Assembly (NCBI GenBank): GCA_965223045.1
Contig: CBDCVN010000013.1
Span: 806,001 to 870,000 of the forward strand
Reading direction: 5' to 3'
Length of the DNA stretch: 64,000 bases
Source of the DNA: CBDCVN01 sp965223045
GTDB taxonomy: Bacteria > Deinococcota > Deinococci > Deinococcales > Trueperaceae
The translations under genes were made by a program, and so were the position numbers. The stretch's first letter is position 1. Each line of letters begins with the position of its first letter. This document shows positions 45,368 through 54,398 of this stretch, in pieces. The notes below the pieces were generated by a model. That model searched no databases. It worked only from the letters and a program-made list of their open reading frames with translations, and was not told where the DNA came from.

Positions 45368-45399
45368 ACTCCTTTGTACCCAAGGAAGGAATTAGGTTA

Positions 45400-45987
45400 A
45401 TGAAGCTTAAAGGTAAAAAGATAGCTATCCTTATAGAGGGCGATTATTATGAGCCAGAGATTTGGTACTACAAATTTCGCTTTGCAGAAGAAGGAGCTGA
45501 TCTTCACTTTCTAACTCGTATGTGGGGACAAACCTCAGAAGTCATGACTCAGGGATTCAAAGGACATGAGTACAAAGTACCTTTTGAAGGTACAGTGGAA
45601 AGTTTCGAAGACATAGATGATGAAGCCCTTAAAAGTTATGCAGCCATTATTGTGCCATCTGGTATGGTAGCTGACCGTCTAAGATATACCGAAGATATTA
45701 ACAAACTTCCTCCTGCTACTGAATTCTTGCAGCGTGCCTTTGCTGAAAAAGATATTCTCAAAGGAATTATTTGTCACGGTATGTGGTTAGTGGCACCAGC
45801 CCCAGAATTAGTTAAAGGCCGTAAAGTCGTGGTACACAACAATCTTCATGGCGACGTTAAAAATATGGGGGCTATTTATGTAAATGAAGATGTGGTTGTT
45901 GATGATGACCTAGTGACAGGTCGTACAGGCGGACACTGTCACCTATTTGCTCACAAAATTATAGATTTACTAGCACCTGCTAATTAA
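45400..45987 (+). CDS. DJ-1/PfpI family protein
   Basis: The 195 residues have the DJ-1 core: KKIAILIEGDYYEPEIWYY (Glu), AAIIVPSGM, and the nucleophile elbow GIICHGMWLVAPAPELVKGR (Cys about 127, His about 128). Near the C-terminus DDLVTGRTGGHCHLFAHKI. Relatives are glyoxalases/deglycases or proteases. It is the second DJ-1 protein of the cluster; the two are quite different. Confidence 0.85.
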   Translation: MKLKGKKIAILIEGDYYEPEIWYYKFRFAEEGADLHFLTRMWGQTSEVMTQGFKGHEYKVPFEGTVESFEDIDDEALKSYAAIIVPSGMVADRLRYTEDINKLPPATEFLQRAFAEKDILKGIICHGMWLVAPAPELVKGRKVVVHNNLHGDVKNMGAIYVNEDVVVDDDLVTGRTGGHCHLFAHKIIDLLAPAN

Positions 45988-46002
45988 TTTAGAGGAGGCA
46001 CT

Positions 46003-46425
46003 ATGGTTTTTTCCCATGTTGCACTAAACTGTAAAGACCCTATTGTTACTGAGAAGTTTTATAGTAATTATTTTGGTTTTAAGCGTGCACGTGTAATTCC
46101 CATTGAAAATAACCAGCAAATTGTTTTTATAAAACTTGAAAATGCATATTTGGAACTCTTTCCTGCTAGTGGGGAAGCTCCTATCCAATCAGACAAAGAT
46201 GGGCCGACTCATACTGGAGTGCGCCACCTAGCTTTCAAAGTTGATGATGTTGATACTCAATTAGCTGCTATGGGGCAAGATGCGGCTATTACTTTAGGGC
46301 CGCTTGATTTTGGTGATGTAATTCCTGGTTGGCGCACGGTATGGTTGACTGACCCTGATGGGAATATTGTTGAGGTTAGTCAAGGCTATGTTGATCAGGA
46401 AAACCCTCCTTCTTTAAGTGAGTAA
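46003..46425 (+). CDS. VOC/glyoxalase-family protein
   Basis: The 140 residues form one vicinal-oxygen-chelate module pair: FSHVALNCKDPIVTEKFY, FIKLENAYLELFPAS, GVRHLAFKVDDVDTQL, WRTVWLTDPDGNIVEVSQ. Candidate metal ligands are His5 (of SHVA), Glu (LELF), His (GVRHLAF) and Glu (IVEVS). Could be a glyoxalase I-like lyase or a dioxygenase relative. GAGGAGG precedes the ATG. Confidence 0.85.
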   Translation: MVFSHVALNCKDPIVTEKFYSNYFGFKRARVIPIENNQQIVFIKLENAYLELFPASGEAPIQSDKDGPTHTGVRHLAFKVDDVDTQLAAMGQDAAITLGPLDFGDVIPGWRTVWLTDPDGNIVEVSQGYVDQENPPSLSE

Positions 46426-46570
46426 AATGTTCAATTTGTGTGTCTGGAGGTTTTCTTTGATGATCTTCAATTAGAAATACGTTTAAGTGAACTGAGAGAT
46501 TAAGTCCGATCTCTACAAAAATATCTAACTTCAAACTGTGTTTAGTGTATAAAAAGGAGTACTAAATGAC

Positions 46571-48670
46571 ATGACCATGGTCACATCGGAAACTTCAAAT
46601 GAGGCTTTTAAAATTGAAAAAGGTTCTCCTCACCCATTAGGTGCTACACCAAATGAGAATGGGGTAAACTTCTCTATCTTCTCAGAACACGCTACTGCTA
46701 TTGCATTACTTTTATTCGAAAACCATGATGATCTTAAACCAATTCAAGTAATTGACCTTGACCCAAGAGTAAATAAAACCTATCACTTCTGGCATGTTTA
46801 TTTAAGGGGAGTGCCGCTAGGTACTCACTATGCTTATCGTATTGATGGACCACAAGATTTTAGTGCAGGACACCGCTTTGATAAGCAAAAAATCCTTATT
46901 GACCCTTATGCTAAGGGAATTAATAAAACTCTCTGGCAAAGGGGTAATTCCTGTGTACCCGGTGACAACCTTGCTACCTCAATGCGTGGTGTAGTTATAG
47001 ATACAGCTAATTATGATTGGGAAGAGGATAAGCCTTTAAATCACTTAATGAGTGAAACTATAATTTATGAGATGCATGTAGGTGGATTTACTAAATCATC
47101 TACCGCTAATGTCAAGCACCCCGGCACCTTCTCAGCTGTTATTGAGAAAATTCCTTATCTTAAAGATTTAGGCATTACTGCTGTTGAGCTTTTACCTATT
47201 TTTGAATTTGACGATACTGAAGTGCGTTATGTAAACGGCCAGCCTTTGACAAATTATTGGGGTTACAGCACCATGGGATTTTTCTCTCCCCACTCGAGCT
47301 ACTGCACTAACCCTGAAGAAGGAAGTCACGTACAAGAATTTCGTGATATGGTTAAAGCTCTTCATCAAGCTGGCATTGAAGTTATTTTGGACGTGGTTTT
47401 TAATCACACTGATGAAGGTAATCACCAAGGTCCTGTCTTCTCATTTAAGGGCATTGACAATAGTCTTTACTACTACCTAGTACCCAATGATAAACGCTAT
47501 TACTATGATTACACTGGTTGTGGTAATACTTTCAACTGTAACCATCCTATAGCCGAGAAGTTCATTTTGGACTGCCTGAAATACTGGGTTAAAGAGCTTC
47601 ATATTGATGGTTTTCGTTTTGATGAAGGCTCTGTTTTGGCAAGGGGAGAAGACGGTGCGCCCTTGGAACACCCTCCCATTATTTGGGCTATTGAATTAGA
47701 GGAAATGCTAGCTGACAGTAAAGTAATAGCTGAAGCATGGGACGCTGCTGGACTTTATCAGGTTGGTTACTTTCCGGGCTACCGCTGGGCTGAGTGGAAT
47801 GGGCGTTACCGTGATACAGTGAGGCGTTTTGTTAGAGGTGATGCAGGCATACTCGGTGAATTAGCTTCACGGATTTCTGGTAGTGCAGACCTTTACCAAA
47901 CAAGGGGGCATTTGCCTGTTAACAGTGTTAATTTCATTACCGCGCATGATGGTTTTACCTTAAACGATCTAGTTTCTTATAACTACAAGCATAATGAGGC
48001 CAATGGTGAAGACAATAGAGATGGTATTGATGATAACTTAAGTTGGAATAGTGGTGCTGAAGGTGAAACTGATGATCCTGCTATAAATAACCTACGCGAG
48101 CGCCAAATTAAAAACTTTGCTACTATTTTATTGCTCTCTCAAGGTGTTCCTATGTTAGTAATGGGTGATGAAGTTAGACGTAGTCAAAAAGGTAACAATA
48201 ATGCTTACTGTCAGGATAATGACCTAAGTTGGTTTGACTGGTCACTATTAGAGAAGCATAGTGACATATTCCGGTTTTGGAAGTTGATGATTGATTTCCG
48301 TCAACGTCATTCTACAATCCATCGTTCCCGTTTCTTTACTGGTGCTCTCAATAAACGTGGATTAAAGGATATCACTTGGCATGGCTGTCAATTAGACAAC
48401 CCTGATTGGAATGACCCTAATGCGCGTGCTTTAGCTTTCACTTTAGGAGGCTTTAATGATGAGGCAGATATTCACGTTATGATGAACATGTATTGGGAAA
48501 ACCTCGAGTTTGAAATTCCGCTGCTTAAAGCAAGGCAGTGGTTTAGGGCGGTAGACACTGCTAATCAATCACCTGATGACATTAGTAAGCCAAATAAAGA
48601 AGTTTTAATTAAGACTAATACTTACTTGCTCAAGCCACGCAGCATTGTAATATTGGTGTCTAAACAATAA
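46571..48670 (+). CDS. glgX: Glycogen debranching enzyme GlgX
   Basis: The 699 residues have an N-terminal CBM48 domain (HPLGATPNENGVNFSIFSEHA) and a GH13 domain: DVVFNHTDEGN, nucleophile Asp in DGFRFDEGS (usual family sequence DGFRFDLAS), acid Glu in VIAEAWDAAG, and FITAHDGFTLND. It hydrolyses alpha-1,6 branches of glycogen. The gene has an odd start: AAGGAG is best spaced for ATG 46566, which opens only ATG-ACA-TGA and overlaps the real ATG 46571; translation may be coupled through this minimal ORF. Confidence 0.93.
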   Translation: MTMVTSETSNEAFKIEKGSPHPLGATPNENGVNFSIFSEHATAIALLLFENHDDLKPIQVIDLDPRVNKTYHFWHVYLRGVPLGTHYAYRIDGPQDFSAGHRFDKQKILIDPYAKGINKTLWQRGNSCVPGDNLATSMRGVVIDTANYDWEEDKPLNHLMSETIIYEMHVGGFTKSSTANVKHPGTFSAVIEKIPYLKDLGITAVELLPIFEFDDTEVRYVNGQPLTNYWGYSTMGFFSPHSSYCTNPEEGSHVQEFRDMVKALHQAGIEVILDVVFNHTDEGNHQGPVFSFKGIDNSLYYYLVPNDKRYYYDYTGCGNTFNCNHPIAEKFILDCLKYWVKELHIDGFRFDEGSVLARGEDGAPLEHPPIIWAIELEEMLADSKVIAEAWDAAGLYQVGYFPGYRWAEWNGRYRDTVRRFVRGDAGILGELASRISGSADLYQTRGHLPVNSVNFITAHDGFTLNDLVSYNYKHNEANGEDNRDGIDDNLSWNSGAEGETDDPAINNLRERQIKNFATILLLSQGVPMLVMGDEVRRSQKGNNNAYCQDNDLSWFDWSLLEKHSDIFRFWKLMIDFRQRHSTIHRSRFFTGALNKRGLKDITWHGCQLDNPDWNDPNARALAFTLGGFNDEADIHVMMNMYWENLEFEIPLLKARQWFRAVDTANQSPDDISKPNKEVLIKTNTYLLKPRSIVILVSKQ

Positions 48671-48681
48671 AAAGGAGCCTT

Positions 48682-50826
48682 ATGACTAACCAAATCAATT
48701 TTACTTTCTCGGACCTCATTGCTGGTTATATAACAAACTATGATGTAACCAACAAGGCCTTTGGCTTAAAAACCTCAGATGATCGTCAATTCACTGTTGC
48801 TCTAACCCCTACTGTTTACGGTGAGCTAGTACGTAATTTAGGCGAGGCTTACCACGATGCTACAGCTCAGCTGCAAGATATGCTCACTATAGGAAGGTAC
48901 TTATTTGTTTATGGTACTTTCTATCCTGATGGGCCAAATGAGACCTATAAAGTTGAGGCAAAGCATGTAGTGTTCTTAGGCCGCAGTGCTTTTGAATACT
49001 CTTTTGAACGACAGGACTGGTGGGTTAACCAAATTAGGCAATTAGCAGACTTTTATTTAGAGGCTGAATTTGGTGTCAAAGAAGGTGGGGACATAGATTA
49101 TAGTAAGTACCGCACTAACCTAACCATTACTGGTCAAAAACAAAAAGCAGGTCGTCAGGAAACTGACACAATTTCACGGTTGGTTTATGGTTTTGCCTCA
49201 GCCTATCTATTAACTGGTGAAGATAGCTACCTTAAAGCAGCACAAAAAGGAACAGAGTACTTACGGCAACACATGCGCTTCCAAGATAAAAGTGAGGACA
49301 TCACTTTCTGGTACCATGCTGTAGATATTAAAGATGATGGTACTGAACAAAAGATTTTTGCCTCAGAATTTGGTGATGATTATGATGCGATACCTTGCTA
49401 TGAGCAAATTTATGCTTTGGCTGGCCCTGCTCAAACCTACCGTATTACAGGTGATCCTAAAATTCTGGAGGATATTCAGTCTACTATCAGGTTATTTGAT
49501 AATTTTTATAAGGATAATGACCAAGGTGGTTATTTCTCACATATTGATCCTATTACCCTTAGCCCTCATAGCGAATCACTAGGTCAAAATAAAGCTAGGA
49601 AAAACTGGAACTCTGTTGGCGACCATGCCCCTGCATACCTTATTAATCTTTGGCTTGCTACAGGTAATCAAGATTATGCCAAGTTTCTAGAATACACTTT
49701 TGATACTATAGTAAACCACTTTCCTGACTATGATCATAGTCCATTTGTTCAAGAAAAGTTCTTCGCTGATTGGTCTAAAGACCAGCATTGGGGCTGGCAA
49801 CAAAACCGAGCTGTGGTAGGCCACAATCTTAAGATTGCTTGGAATTCAACTAGAATGTACGGCTTAAAAGCAAAAGAGGAATACAAAGAACTTGCTCAAA
49901 AAATAGGTGATATCATTCCTGCTGCTGGTAGTGATCAACAACGTGGTGGCTGGTACGATGTAGTTGAGCGGGTGCTAAATGCTGGTGAAAAGTTCCACCG
50001 TTTTGTGTGGCATGATCGTAAAGCTTGGTGGCAACAAGAACAAGGTATTCTTGCTTACTACATTATGGCTGGAGTCTATAATGAAAACCCAGACTTCTTG
50101 CGCTTCGCTAGAGAAGGAACATCTTTTTACAATGCTTGGTTTTTAGATACCACATCTGGTGGGGTGTATTTCAATGTGCTAGCTAATGGTCAACCTTATG
50201 CACTTGGTACAGAGCGAGGTAAAGGAAGTCATTCAATGGCAGGCTATCACTCATTTGAGCTTTGTTATTTAGCTGCTATTTATATAAACTTGCTGGTACA
50301 GAAAAAGCCTATGGATTTTTTCTTTTGTCCTACTAACACACTTGAAAATAATATCCTGCGTGTTGCTCCAGATATTTTGCCGCCTAAAAGTGTTGCTATA
50401 GGAGAGGTGTGGATAAATGGAAAACCACATAATGACTTTGATGCTGAAGCTATGACTGTTACCTTACCAGCTAATCATACTGAAATGAAGGTAAGGGTAA
50501 GGCTTGTTCCTTTTGGTGTTGACTTTACTACTGATCTTTTAGATTTAAGTGGAGCTGAGGCCAAAATAGCTTTAGTTGGATCTTTGGAGCTTAGTGGTTT
50601 AAAGCAGCTCGAGCAACAAATCAAAGCAGCTACCGCACAAAAAGCTGAAAAAATCATTTTCGACATGAGTGATCTGAAAAACATCTCTAACGAAGCCCTG
50701 AGGTTTATGGTATTTAGCAAGCAAAAATTAGGAAAAGACTTCCCTATAGTTATCTCTGGTGCTAACGAGCAAATTAAAACTCTTTTGGAACAAAGTGAAT
50801 TTAACGAAGAGTTGATTATAGAATAA
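48682..50826 (+). CDS. AGE-type sugar epimerase/isomerase fused to a C-terminal STAS domain
   Basis: The 714 residues split in three: an N-terminal 105 residues of small beta-rich type, an (alpha/alpha)6 domain of the N-acylglucosamine 2-epimerase/cellobiose epimerase class (RLVYGFASAYLLTGEDSYL, YALAGPAQTYRITGDP, HSESLGQNKARKNWNSVGDH, VVGHNLKIAWNSTRMYG; about 110-600), and a STAS domain (about 620-714: KIALVGSLELSGLKQL, IIFDMSDLKNISNEALRFM). STAS domains are anti-anti-sigma or regulatory ligand modules; the combination with AGE is unusual. It follows glgX after 11 bp with GGAG at the start, so the two share an mRNA and probably act on a glucan-derived sugar. Confidence 0.8.
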   Translation: MTNQINFTFSDLIAGYITNYDVTNKAFGLKTSDDRQFTVALTPTVYGELVRNLGEAYHDATAQLQDMLTIGRYLFVYGTFYPDGPNETYKVEAKHVVFLGRSAFEYSFERQDWWVNQIRQLADFYLEAEFGVKEGGDIDYSKYRTNLTITGQKQKAGRQETDTISRLVYGFASAYLLTGEDSYLKAAQKGTEYLRQHMRFQDKSEDITFWYHAVDIKDDGTEQKIFASEFGDDYDAIPCYEQIYALAGPAQTYRITGDPKILEDIQSTIRLFDNFYKDNDQGGYFSHIDPITLSPHSESLGQNKARKNWNSVGDHAPAYLINLWLATGNQDYAKFLEYTFDTIVNHFPDYDHSPFVQEKFFADWSKDQHWGWQQNRAVVGHNLKIAWNSTRMYGLKAKEEYKELAQKIGDIIPAAGSDQQRGGWYDVVERVLNAGEKFHRFVWHDRKAWWQQEQGILAYYIMAGVYNENPDFLRFAREGTSFYNAWFLDTTSGGVYFNVLANGQPYALGTERGKGSHSMAGYHSFELCYLAAIYINLLVQKKPMDFFFCPTNTLENNILRVAPDILPPKSVAIGEVWINGKPHNDFDAEAMTVTLPANHTEMKVRVRLVPFGVDFTTDLLDLSGAEAKIALVGSLELSGLKQLEQQIKAATAQKAEKIIFDMSDLKNISNEALRFMVFSKQKLGKDFPIVISGANEQIKTLLEQSEFNEELIIE

Positions 50827-50850
50827 ACAAAACGATCGACTAAAGTTACC

Positions 50851-51543
50851 ATGCTTCTTCTTGATTGGACCCTAGCCATAGCCATTACTTTAGCAGCTAT
50901 GCATTTGCTAGGGCCACGTATTCACCATTTTTTACAGGCAAAAGAGACAATTGCCATCTCTTTAGGCGGGGGGATGGCAGTTGCTTATGTTTTCTTGCAA
51001 CTAATACCAGAAGTTGAACAAACTCACGCTTTTATAGGTGATGCCATTCACTTTTTTATTCTAATCGGCTTTATTATTTTCTATAGTATAGAAAGATATT
51101 TGTTACTGCTACGACTTAAAAGCCCAACTGACAGTAACTCAGACTTCATTTTTCATTTGCACCTTGCCCTAGCATGGATCTATAATTGGTTGATTATCTT
51201 TACTATGCCAGAGCAGATAGAAACAAGTGCTTTCCATGCAGTAATAAGTACCGTTGCAATCAGTTTACACCTTCTTTATAAAGATTATATTTTGCAGGTT
51301 AGTCATGCTCGAGCCTTTAATATATGGGGCCGCTATGTTTTGGCTTCAGCCCCTTTAATTGGCTGGGCCATGGAAACGTATATGGGCCCTACAAAAATGA
51401 TTTCTGATATTGCCATAGCTATGCTTTCAGGGTATGTTCTTTATAATGTTTTTAACGATGAACTCCCAAACATAGAAAAGTCTAGTTTCCTTTTATTCAT
51501 TAGTGGCATTGGAATTTACTTAACGTTGTCTGTATTATCGTAG
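50851..51543 (+). CDS. Polytopic membrane protein, ZIP-transporter-like
   Basis: The 230 residues contain seven or eight hydrophobic helices. The segment ISLGGGMAVAYVFLQLIPEV resembles the ZIP metal transporter helix with Gly-rich face and PE, and His residues lie in FHLHLALAW and SLHLLYKDY. The assignment to ZIP is tentative. It starts 24 bp after the AGE-STAS gene and is followed after 4 bp by the next gene. Confidence 0.6.
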   Translation: MLLLDWTLAIAITLAAMHLLGPRIHHFLQAKETIAISLGGGMAVAYVFLQLIPEVEQTHAFIGDAIHFFILIGFIIFYSIERYLLLLRLKSPTDSNSDFIFHLHLALAWIYNWLIIFTMPEQIETSAFHAVISTVAISLHLLYKDYILQVSHARAFNIWGRYVLASAPLIGWAMETYMGPTKMISDIAIAMLSGYVLYNVFNDELPNIEKSSFLLFISGIGIYLTLSVLS

Positions 51544-51547
51544 AGTT

Positions 51548-52030
51548 ATGAAAAAGAATACCTCAATTATAGCAGCCGTTATAACTGCCCTAGGTGGCAT
51601 AACGGCTGCTTTTATTAGTATAATTCCCCAAGCTGACCAAGTTATTCCTAATATCTTAGCTCTATTTAATCCAAATACTGAGACTAGACAACAAGAAACT
51701 GCAGTCACTTTTAAAATTCACAATACCCTTGGCACAAATCAATTAAGTGAAACTGCAACAATATCTATAAATGGTGAACTTGTAGGTAAGCTTTTTGTTG
51801 ATGCTAATAATAGGGATAGCTTTTTAGCAGTAAATGTACCTCAGGCAGGACAACAAAGCTACTCCATTTCCACAGTTGCCGTTTTTGAAGAGGCCTTTGG
51901 CCGCCAGCTGGAAAGATACGGTGCAGGACAAGGATTTATTCATGTTTCTAATACTGTTGATGAAGAAATCTTCATGCTTGTTACAGCTTTTAGCGGCTCG
52001 CAGCCAGTAGTTAGTTTACAAAAAAAGTAA
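51548..52030 (+). CDS. Single-pass membrane protein, unrecognised
   Basis: The 160 residues have an N-terminal membrane helix (about 7-25, SIIAAVITALGGITAAFIS) and an outside beta domain (ATISINGELVGKLFVDANNR). ATG lies 4 bp after the previous stop, so it is translationally linked to the ZIP-like protein. No family recognised. Confidence 0.55.
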   Translation: MKKNTSIIAAVITALGGITAAFISIIPQADQVIPNILALFNPNTETRQQETAVTFKIHNTLGTNQLSETATISINGELVGKLFVDANNRDSFLAVNVPQAGQQSYSISTVAVFEEAFGRQLERYGAGQGFIHVSNTVDEEIFMLVTAFSGSQPVVSLQKK

Positions 52031-52108
52031 ATTCTTAAAAAATTCTGATACTTCCCTAAAAATTCTGATTAGGGACTTTACAGAATCTTAAAATAAATTT
52101 TAGGTATT

Positions 52109-53914
52109 ATGTTAACTATGATGTTAGCAAAGTTTCGTAACTTTACTTGTAGGCTTAGTCAGCTTACTACTATTTGCTTATTAGGGGCGCTTGCACAAGC
52201 ACAAGTACTTTATTTACCCCCTGGTGAATTTGGTAGAGCAGATTTAACTTTAGTTGAATCTTCTATTGCCTATGAAAACGTTTTTGGCCCTGTGGCAGAC
52301 TTTAAGCCTATACTTAGTGTTCGTGATACCCCTTATTGGCAGATAGCAGAGTCAGTAGGTAGGTTAGACATCCTATTACAGCGTGACGATGGCTTAAAAG
52401 TAAGTAGCTATTGTACAGCCTCTCTTATCGCAGAAGAGCACGTTATAACTAACCATCATTGCATTCCCGGTATTCGACCCGATTTTAAAGTCATTAGATC
52501 AGTCCTGCGCATGGGCTACTTGAGTATTGACAATAAAGGGCAAATTTTTGAGGTAAACATAAAGCCTATTGAGAGTAGTTCTACCCTTGACTACAGCATT
52601 TTATCTGTGCAGGGAGCACCGGGGCGTACTTATGGTGTTATTGATTTAGAAAGTGTTCGAGACCCCAAACCTCTAGAAAGCCTTTTTATTATTCACCATC
52701 CCAAAGGTACGCCCAAGAAACTAACTAGGGAACGTTGCTATGTCCATCCCTCACCGCAAGCCTTAAGCGATACTGAGGTTTGGCATCGTTGTGACACCCA
52801 AGATGGCAGTTCAGGTGCACTAGTTTTTGGAGAAGATGGCAAAGTTGTTGGTCTGCACTGGGGTGGCTTTGACCCTACTCTTACGGACGAAGAACGTTAC
52901 AATGTAGCTAAAAAACTCAAGACCATAATTACTCAAAGCCGCTTTTTATTAGCCATGATTAATCCCAATAGTACCCCTGTTCCTATAACTAGCGAACTAG
53001 TTGGCACTTTGCAGTTAGACACAGTGCCTACAGGAGCAAATGTATATATAAATGGTGATCTGATTGGTGTGACCCCTGTTAGAGAATACAAGCTTCCCGA
53101 GGGTAATTATAGCTTACGCTTTGGTCTTAAAGGCTATGAGGATTTAAATGCCAATTTGGTGATGAGAGCTAACTTAATTACTCGAGGCACCCTATTACTA
53201 AAAGCAAGTATTATAAAAAAATTTCCTCTAGCCTTAGCGCAACCAAAACCACAACAATCTTTGCATCCAGTTGATAGCTTTGATAGCTCAGTATCTAATG
53301 TAAACACTACAGTAAATACTACAATACCAACGCTATCTCAGCAACCAAGTTACCCTGCTGTAACATCACCTCCACCACCTAGTTCATATGGTGCGGCTCC
53401 TCAGCCTATTACGCCTCCTACAATAATCTCGTCGCCTAGTCCAGCTGTGACGATCCCTCAACCTGTTGACCCTCCTGCTATGTCTAATACTATAAATACC
53501 CCTTTTAATGGCTCTTGGAATGTCCTAGGTCAAGGTGGGCAGTCTTCGGCCCAAAACCTACAGTTCCATATTGCTACTAATCAATCAAAGTTAGGTGGCC
53601 TTTGGGGACAAGGACACGCCCATCTTATGCGCCAGCCTGCTGGACCTAATGTAGATTTTGCACGCGAGAGTGTAGTAGGAATCTTTTTAGGAACTAAACC
53701 AACAGGTGGTTATGACCTTGAAGTGACTAGTGTTGAAGCTCTATCAGATGGTTTACGAGTGAATGTAAACGTGAGAAGTCCTGCAGCAGGTAGCATTACT
53801 ACTCAGGCTTTAACTAGCCCTTGGGTTTTAGTAAAAGTTGGTGCACCTAATGTGCAGAAAGTTTATGTTTATGACAATGCAACAAATCAACTTCTAGGAA
53901 TTGCACGGCCATAG
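52109..53914 (+). CDS. Secreted trypsin-like protease with PEGA domain
   Basis: The 601 residues have a signal peptide (about 12-30, RLSQLTTICLLGALAQA), a trypsin-fold domain with His in VITNHHCIPG, Asp in TLDYSILSV and Ser in DTQDGSSGALVF, a PEGA domain (about 300-370: VPTGANVYINGDLIGVTPVR, LPEGNYSLRFGLKGYED), a Pro/Ser/Thr-rich linker (about 385-465), and a C-terminal beta domain (NGSWNVLGQGG). PEGA suggests cell-wall or S-layer contact. GSSGA in the Ser motif is unusual. It is the fourth trypsin-fold protease in the window and the last native gene before the IS island. Confidence 0.85.
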   Translation: MLTMMLAKFRNFTCRLSQLTTICLLGALAQAQVLYLPPGEFGRADLTLVESSIAYENVFGPVADFKPILSVRDTPYWQIAESVGRLDILLQRDDGLKVSSYCTASLIAEEHVITNHHCIPGIRPDFKVIRSVLRMGYLSIDNKGQIFEVNIKPIESSSTLDYSILSVQGAPGRTYGVIDLESVRDPKPLESLFIIHHPKGTPKKLTRERCYVHPSPQALSDTEVWHRCDTQDGSSGALVFGEDGKVVGLHWGGFDPTLTDEERYNVAKKLKTIITQSRFLLAMINPNSTPVPITSELVGTLQLDTVPTGANVYINGDLIGVTPVREYKLPEGNYSLRFGLKGYEDLNANLVMRANLITRGTLLLKASIIKKFPLALAQPKPQQSLHPVDSFDSSVSNVNTTVNTTIPTLSQQPSYPAVTSPPPPSSYGAAPQPITPPTIISSPSPAVTIPQPVDPPAMSNTINTPFNGSWNVLGQGGQSSAQNLQFHIATNQSKLGGLWGQGHAHLMRQPAGPNVDFARESVVGIFLGTKPTGGYDLEVTSVEALSDGLRVNVNVRSPAAGSITTQALTSPWVLVKVGAPNVQKVYVYDNATNQLLGIARP

Positions 53915-54398
53915 ATGTTTAGATGCCTAATCAGTGTTAGAGTTGTTCGGAAATAGCCAAATCAGCTAAAATAGTAGCTAGTATGGTAGTTTTCAAAACC
54001 AGAAGTGACAGACAAGTAAGAGCCTTGACAGGTTTGCCTGAAGAAAAGATAAATGAGTTAGAGACAGTGTTTGAAGAGGTATATGAGGAGCGAAGTCAAA
54101 AAGACTATGAAGAACAACAAGCTAAAGGGGAAAGAGAACGATCTAGGGGAGGAGGAAGAAAAAGTAAACTTCCTTCTACTAAACACAAACTCGAATTTAT
54201 TCTCTACTACCTGAAAAGTTATCCTACAATGGATGAATTAGCAGAGAAGTTTGATATGTCTCGTTCCAGTGCACACTATTGGGTACATAAGCTGCTGCCA
54301 ATTCTCTCAGCAGCCTTGGCAAAATTAGGTATGTTGCCTAAGAGAGAGTTCAATACACCTGAGGAGTTAAAAGAAGCGCTTGAAGAAGCAAGAAAAAT

